Below are positions 21,891-24,556 of a stretch of 24,556 nt of DNA, in pieces. Source of the DNA: a virus; the IMG/VR virus record IMGVR_UViG_3300027121_000019, positions 1 through 24,556 of that record; one strand, given 5' to 3'. The translations under genes were made by a program, and so were the position numbers. The notes under the pieces are model-generated. The model was not told where the DNA came from. It did no database searches and was given only the letters and a program-made list of their open reading frames with translations. How positions within the stretch are numbered: the stretch's first letter is position 1; each line of letters opens with the position of its first letter.

Positions 21891-21900
21891 AAGATGTCAG
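21872..21900 (-). promoter_or_regulatory. Early sigma70-like promoter of talC operon
   Basis: CTGACA (21900-21895), 17 nt, TATAAT (21877-21872) on the minus strand; one mismatch overall to consensus. Predicted start is near 21866-21864, at or next to the upstream in-frame ATG. Confidence 0.8.
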
Positions 21901-21926
21901 ATTTTGTTATGAATTAAAGACATAAT

Positions 21927-21949
21927 AAAAAAGACCCCGAAGGGTCTTT
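21927..21949 (-). terminator. Intrinsic terminator of psbD
   Basis: AAAGACCC, TTCG tetraloop, GGGTCTTT then T on the minus strand (stem 21930-21937 with 21942-21949). It starts 4 nt after the psbD stop. A stable UUCG-loop terminator. Confidence 0.93.
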
Positions 21950-21953
21950 AAAA

Positions 21954-23015
21954 TCAAAGAGCGTTACCTCTGGGCAAGACTTCCTCAGGGAACACAAAGT
22001 TCTCGTGAGGTTGATCTGCAGGTGCCATCCAAGCACGGAGTCCTTCATTTAAAAGCACGTTCTTTGTATAGAACGTCTCGAATTCAGGATCTTCAGCAGC
22101 ACGAATCTCCTGACTTACGAAATCATAAGCACGAAGATTGAGAGCCAGACCAATAATACCAATAGAAGAAGTCCAAAGACCCATAACGGGAACGAAAAGC
22201 ATGAAGAAATGAAGCCAACGCTTATTACTAAAAGCGATACCAAAAATCTGTGACCAGAATCTGTTCGCAGTAACCATTGAGTAAGTCTCTTCCTCTTGCG
22301 TAGGTTCAAATGCTTTGAATGTATTTGCTTGCTCACTATCTTCAAATAGAGTGTTTTCTACGGTTGCTCCGTGAATTGCACAAAGTAGTGCTCCTCCCAG
22401 TATACCAGCAACTCCCATCATATGGAAGGGGTTGAGAGTCCAGTTATGGAAACCTTGTAGGAACAGCAGGAATCGGAAGATTGCAGCAACACCAAATGAA
22501 GGAGCAAAGAACCAACTGGATTGTCCCAGTGGATACATTAAGAATACAGAAACGAATACTGCGATAGGACCAGAGAATGCAATTGCATTATAAGGTCTGA
22601 TGCCTACAAGACGAGCAATCTCAAACTGACGAAGCATAAATCCAATCAAACTAAAGGCACCGTGGAGAGCAACAAAGGTCCAAAGCCCTCCAAGTTGGAA
22701 CCACCTGACGATATCCCCTTGAGCCTCAGGACCCCAGAGCAGAAGAAGAGAATGACCCATAGCGTCTGCTGGAGTACTAACTGCCGCAGTAAGAAAGTTT
22801 GTACCCTCAAGATAGGAACTTGCCAACCCGTGAGTATACCAACTCGTAACGAAAGTTGTCCCAGTAAGCCAACCACCAAGAGCAAGGTAAGCAGTGGGAA
22901 AAAGAAGAAGTCCAGACCAACCAACAAAAACGAAACGGTCTCTCTTAAGCCAGTCATCAAGTACATCAAACCATCCCCATTGTGAAATTGGTCGTGAAAG
23001 TGTTGAAGAAGTCAT
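21954..23015 (-). CDS. psbD: Photosystem II reaction-centre protein D2
   Basis: 353 residues, full length, five membrane helices. Near-identical to cyanobacterial D2 in landmarks: [73 protein letters not shown] then [31 protein letters not shown], and the C-terminus [16 protein letters not shown]. With D1 it binds the reaction-centre pigments and QA, so the phage can keep PSII working during infection. Strong AGGAGG just before the ATG, its own early promoter at 23042-23070, and a UUCG terminator downstream, so it can be a single-gene transcript. Confidence 0.98.
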   Translation of the reverse strand: MTSSTLSRPISQWGWFDVLDDWLKRDRFVFVGWSGLLLFPTAYLALGGWLTGTTFVTSWYTHGLASSYLEGTNFLTAAVSTPADAMGHSLLLLWGPEAQGDIVRWFQLGGLWTFVALHGAFSLIGFMLRQFEIARLVGIRPYNAIAFSGPIAVFVSVFLMYPLGQSSWFFAPSFGVAAIFRFLLFLQGFHNWTLNPFHMMGVAGILGGALLCAIHGATVENTLFEDSEQANTFKAFEPTQEEETYSMVTANRFWSQIFGIAFSNKRWLHFFMLFVPVMGLWTSSIGIIGLALNLRAYDFVSQEIRAAEDPEFETFYTKNVLLNEGLRAWMAPADQPHENFVFPEEVLPRGNAL

Positions 23016-23041
23016 AACCTCCTATGTTATTTCTCATATTT

Positions 23042-23070
23042 AGTTTACAATACTTTACAAAAGAGGTCAA
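23042..23070 (-). promoter_or_regulatory. Early promoter of psbD
   Basis: TTGACC (23070-23065), 17 nt, TAAACT (23047-23042) on the minus strand, with predicted start near 23035 and a strong AGGAGG before the ATG at 23015. The -10 has two mismatches to TATAAT. Confidence 0.65.
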
Positions 23071-23083
23071 TGAGTGTTTCTAC

Positions 23084-23203
23084 TCATTCATAAATCATCC
23101 CAACAGTCAGTAAGACAAAGCAAAGTATTGTGAATATCATAAGTCCTATGCCTGCCCAGATTATCCAGTTAGGCATAGGTTCGTTTTGGGTATTATGAGA
23201 CAT
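23084..23203 (-). CDS. 39-residue single-pass membrane peptide between psbA and psbD
   Basis: ATG 23203, TGA 23084-23086. It reads MSHNTQNEPMPNWIIWAGIG, then LMIFTILCFVLLTVGMIYE: a short polar N-terminus and one membrane helix (about residues 13-36). Size and form resemble low-molecular-weight photosystem or cytochrome subunits, but the sequence does not match PsbT, PsbM, PsbJ, PetG or the Hli motif as I know them. The ATG follows the T-run of the psbA terminator with no spacer and no Shine-Dalgarno; an early promoter at 23232-23259 would start RNA inside that hairpin. Moderately likely to be real. Confidence 0.5.
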   Translation of the reverse strand: MSHNTQNEPMPNWIIWAGIGLMIFTILCFVLLTVGMIYE

Positions 23204-23229
23204 AAAAAAAGAGGGTTATTATACCCTCT
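23204..23229 (-). terminator. Intrinsic terminator of psbA
   Basis: AGAGGGT, 6-nt loop, ACCCTCT, then T-run on the minus strand (arms 23223-23229 and 23210-23216; T-run 23210-23204). It starts 26 nt after the psbA stop. Confidence 0.85.
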
Positions 23230-23231
23230 AT

Positions 23232-23259
23232 ATTATATCAGTTATTCAGTTTTTATCAA
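23232..23259 (-). promoter_or_regulatory. Early-type promoter overlapping the psbA stop
   Basis: TTGATA (23259-23254), 16 nt, TATAAT (23237-23232) with TG-A before it (extended -10), minus strand. Predicted start near 23226 falls within the first arm of the psbA terminator, so initiated RNAs lack a complete hairpin and could express the 39-aa ORF and psbD. Confidence 0.65.
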
Positions 23260-24155
23260 CCAATTGCAGGTGCAGTCAAGGCAATAGGAGTGTTCTCAAC
23301 AGCAGCAAGGTCAAGAGGGAAGTTATGAGCGTTGCGCTCGTGCATTACCTCCATCCCCAGTCCAGCACGGTTAAGAACATCAGCCCAGGTATTAACTACA
23401 CGGTTCTGACTATCAACGATACTTTGATTAAAGTTGAAGCCATTCAAATTGAAGGCCATCGTAGAAACACCAAGAGCAGTGAACCAGATGCCTACAACGG
23501 GCCAGGCAGCAAGGAAGAAGTGCAGTGAACGTGAGTTATTAAAGGACGCATATTGAAAAATAAGGCGTCCGAAATAACCGTGAGCAGCAACGATGTTATA
23601 AGTCTCTTCTTCTTGACCGAACTTATAACCGTAGTTCTGAGACTCATTCTCAGTGGTTTCACGAACCAGTGAGGAAGTAACCAGTGAACCGTGCATAGCA
23701 CTGAACAGTGAACCACCGAAGACACCAGCAACACCAAGCATATGGAAGGGGTGCATCAGAATGTTGTGCTCTGCCTGGAACACAAGCATATAGTTGAAGG
23801 TTCCAGAAATACCCAGAGGCATTGCATCAGAGAACGAACCTTGACCGAAAGGATAGACCAGGAAAACTGCACTCGCAGCAGCAACAGGAGCACTGTAAGC
23901 AACCATAATCCAAGGACGCATACCTAGACGGTAAGAGAGTTCCCATTCACGACCCATATAGCAGTAGATGCCGATGAGGAAGTGGAAGACAACAAGTTGG
24001 AAAGGTCCACCATTGTAAAGCCATTCATCAAGACTTGCTGCTTCCCAGATGGGATAGAAGTGAAGTCCGATTGCATTAGAAGAAGGAATAACAGCACCAG
24101 AGATGATGTTGTTTCCATACATTAGAGAACCAGCAACTGGTTCACGAATCCCGTC
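23256..24155 (-). CDS. psbA: Photosystem II protein D1, exon 2 (gene split by intron)
   Basis: This exon encodes D1 from about Asp61 to the end (residue about 359): [53 protein letters not shown] (D170), [20 protein letters not shown] (E189, H190, H198), and [20 protein letters not shown] with the Mn-cluster ligands H332, E333, H337, D342 and the A344 processing site. Residue 130 is Glu, the high-light D1 form. The first about 60 residues are absent upstream: the frame meets a stop in unrelated sequence carrying a homing-endonuclease ORF. So the gene is intron-split, with exon 1 beyond the right edge. The exact splice base is not fixed (near 24153-24158). ATG 24122 is an internal Met (residue 72), not the start. 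Confidence 0.9.
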   Translation of the reverse strand, partial: DGIREPVAGSLMYGNNIISGAVIPSSNAIGLHFYPIWEAASLDEWLYNGGPFQLVVFHFLIGIYCYMGREWELSYRLGMRPWIMVAYSAPVAAASAVFLVYPFGQGSFSDAMPLGISGTFNYMLVFQAEHNILMHPFHMLGVAGVFGGSLFSAMHGSLVTSSLVRETTENESQNYGYKFGQEEETYNIVAAHGYFGRLIFQYASFNNSRSLHFFLAAWPVVGIWFTALGVSTMAFNLNGFNFNQSIVDSQNRVVNTWADVLNRAGLGMEVMHERNAHNFPLDLAAVENTPIALTAPAIG

Positions 24156-24556
24156 GCTTACATCTAATAAACAACCATATCTTTTGACTTAGGTTGTTTC
24201 TGTTGACGAATTTGATTTGCTCGTTTTGCATTTTCTACTCTTCCACCGTTTTCTACCCACTCTTTCCAAGTTTGTAGATGAGAAATACATTCGGTTATTC
24301 TTTCTCCTCGTCTTACTCCCATATAAGGAAGTATTTGTTGCAGAATAGATAAAACCTTTTCTTTTTCTCCAATGTGAAGTGTATAAACTTGTTTACCTTT
24401 TACAGTTTTTCTTGATGGTGAAAAGTATGATTTATCTAAAAGTTTACTCAACCTTTGGATAATATCTTCATCTACCATAGAAACTTTGATAAAAGGTGCG
24501 GGAGGAATTTTAGAAGTTTCATAACGGTCTTTGGAACGATTATCTATTCCAAAGTA
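24156..24556 (-). other. 3' part of a probable group I intron in psbA
   Basis: Sequence from the loss of D1 homology to the window end. It contains an endonuclease ORF that stops 8 nt before the exon. Group I introns in psbA are established in cyanophage S-PM2 and relatives; the class here is inferred from that and from the endonuclease, since I could not fold the core from this fragment. The 5' end is outside the window. Confidence 0.7.
24164..24556 (-). CDS. Intron-encoded LAGLIDADG-like homing endonuclease (C-terminal part)
   Basis: The frame is open through the right edge, so the ATG at 24478 is probably internal; 130 codons are visible. Upstream residues read [20 protein letters not shown] then [20 protein letters not shown], which resembles the segment after a LAGLIDADG helix (G-E/D-G-Y-F...P.I...M.D.DII..L). 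[20 protein letters not shown] then [12 protein letters not shown] matches the common IxGxKAxxxLxxLLPYLxVKxxQAE end of these enzymes. The C-terminus is basic ([20 protein letters not shown]). The catalytic helix itself is outside the window. Such enzymes cut intron-less alleles and spread the intron; the stop is 8 nt from the exon. Confidence 0.7.
   Translation of the reverse strand, partial: YFGIDNRSKDRYETSKIPPAPFIKVSMVDEDIIQRLSKLLDKSYFSPSRKTVKGKQVYTLHIGEKEKVLSILQQILPYMGVRRGERITECISHLQTWKEWVENGGRVENAKRANQIRQQKQPKSKDMVVY

Overview
This AT-rich, densely packed window comes from a T4-like cyanophage, a contractile-tailed virus of marine Synechococcus or Prochlorococcus. The evidence is the combination of T4 core genes (gp5, gp26, gp48, gp53, gp4, gp32, gp59, a probable gp33) with host-derived photosynthesis genes (psbA, psbD), pentose-phosphate genes (talC, zwf, gnd), phoH, thyX and a cyanobacterial DUF1825 gene. 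I saw no tRNA, CRISPR array or insertion sequence.

Layout. (1) 1-7657, minus strand: a baseplate-hub operon. In transcription order it holds a tube-fold protein, gp26, a 59-codon ORF, a tail-lysozyme protein, an M23-peptidase protein, a gp27-like hub protein, a small ORF and gp5, which runs off the left edge. (2) 7659-11303, plus strand: a divergent late operon of gp4, a conserved unknown, gp48 (tube cap), gp53 (wedge) and a small unknown. (3) 11315-15253, minus strand: replication, recombination and late-transcription genes: an FmdB-like small protein, phoH, a PD-(D/E)XK exonuclease, a gp33-like coactivator, gp59, DUF1825 and gp32. (4) 15289-18442, minus strand: thyX, glutaredoxin, an HNH nuclease and a run of tiny overlapping ORFs. 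(5) 18439-21848, minus strand: talC-zwf-gnd plus small coupled ORFs. (6) 21930-24556, minus strand: psbD, a 39-residue membrane ORF, and psbA exon 2 preceded by an intron holding the C-terminal part of a LAGLIDADG-like homing endonuclease. Exon 1 lies beyond the right edge.

How it works together. PSII core proteins keep light-driven electron flow going while talC/zwf/gnd divert carbon to NADPH and ribose, and thyX supports dTMP synthesis. gp32/gp59 act in replication, a gp33-like protein probably drives late transcription, and the late genes build the baseplate.

Regulation readable in the DNA. Two promoter classes are visible. Sigma70-like promoters (TTGACN-like box, 16-17 nt spacer, TATAAT-like box) precede gp32, psbD, talC and two small ORFs. 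T4-type late boxes (NATAAATA) sit 20-21 nt before the ATG of gp4, gp26 and the HNH gene, without a Shine-Dalgarno.

Most interesting signals: a complete programmed -1 frameshift cassette at the end of gp26 that would make a lambda G/GT-like fusion; six perfect 9-nt-period AATACNNNN repeats filling the gp32 leader, a candidate autoregulatory operator; early promoters interlocked with intrinsic terminators; an apparently circularly permuted amidase-like domain behind the M23 domain; and the intron-split psbA.
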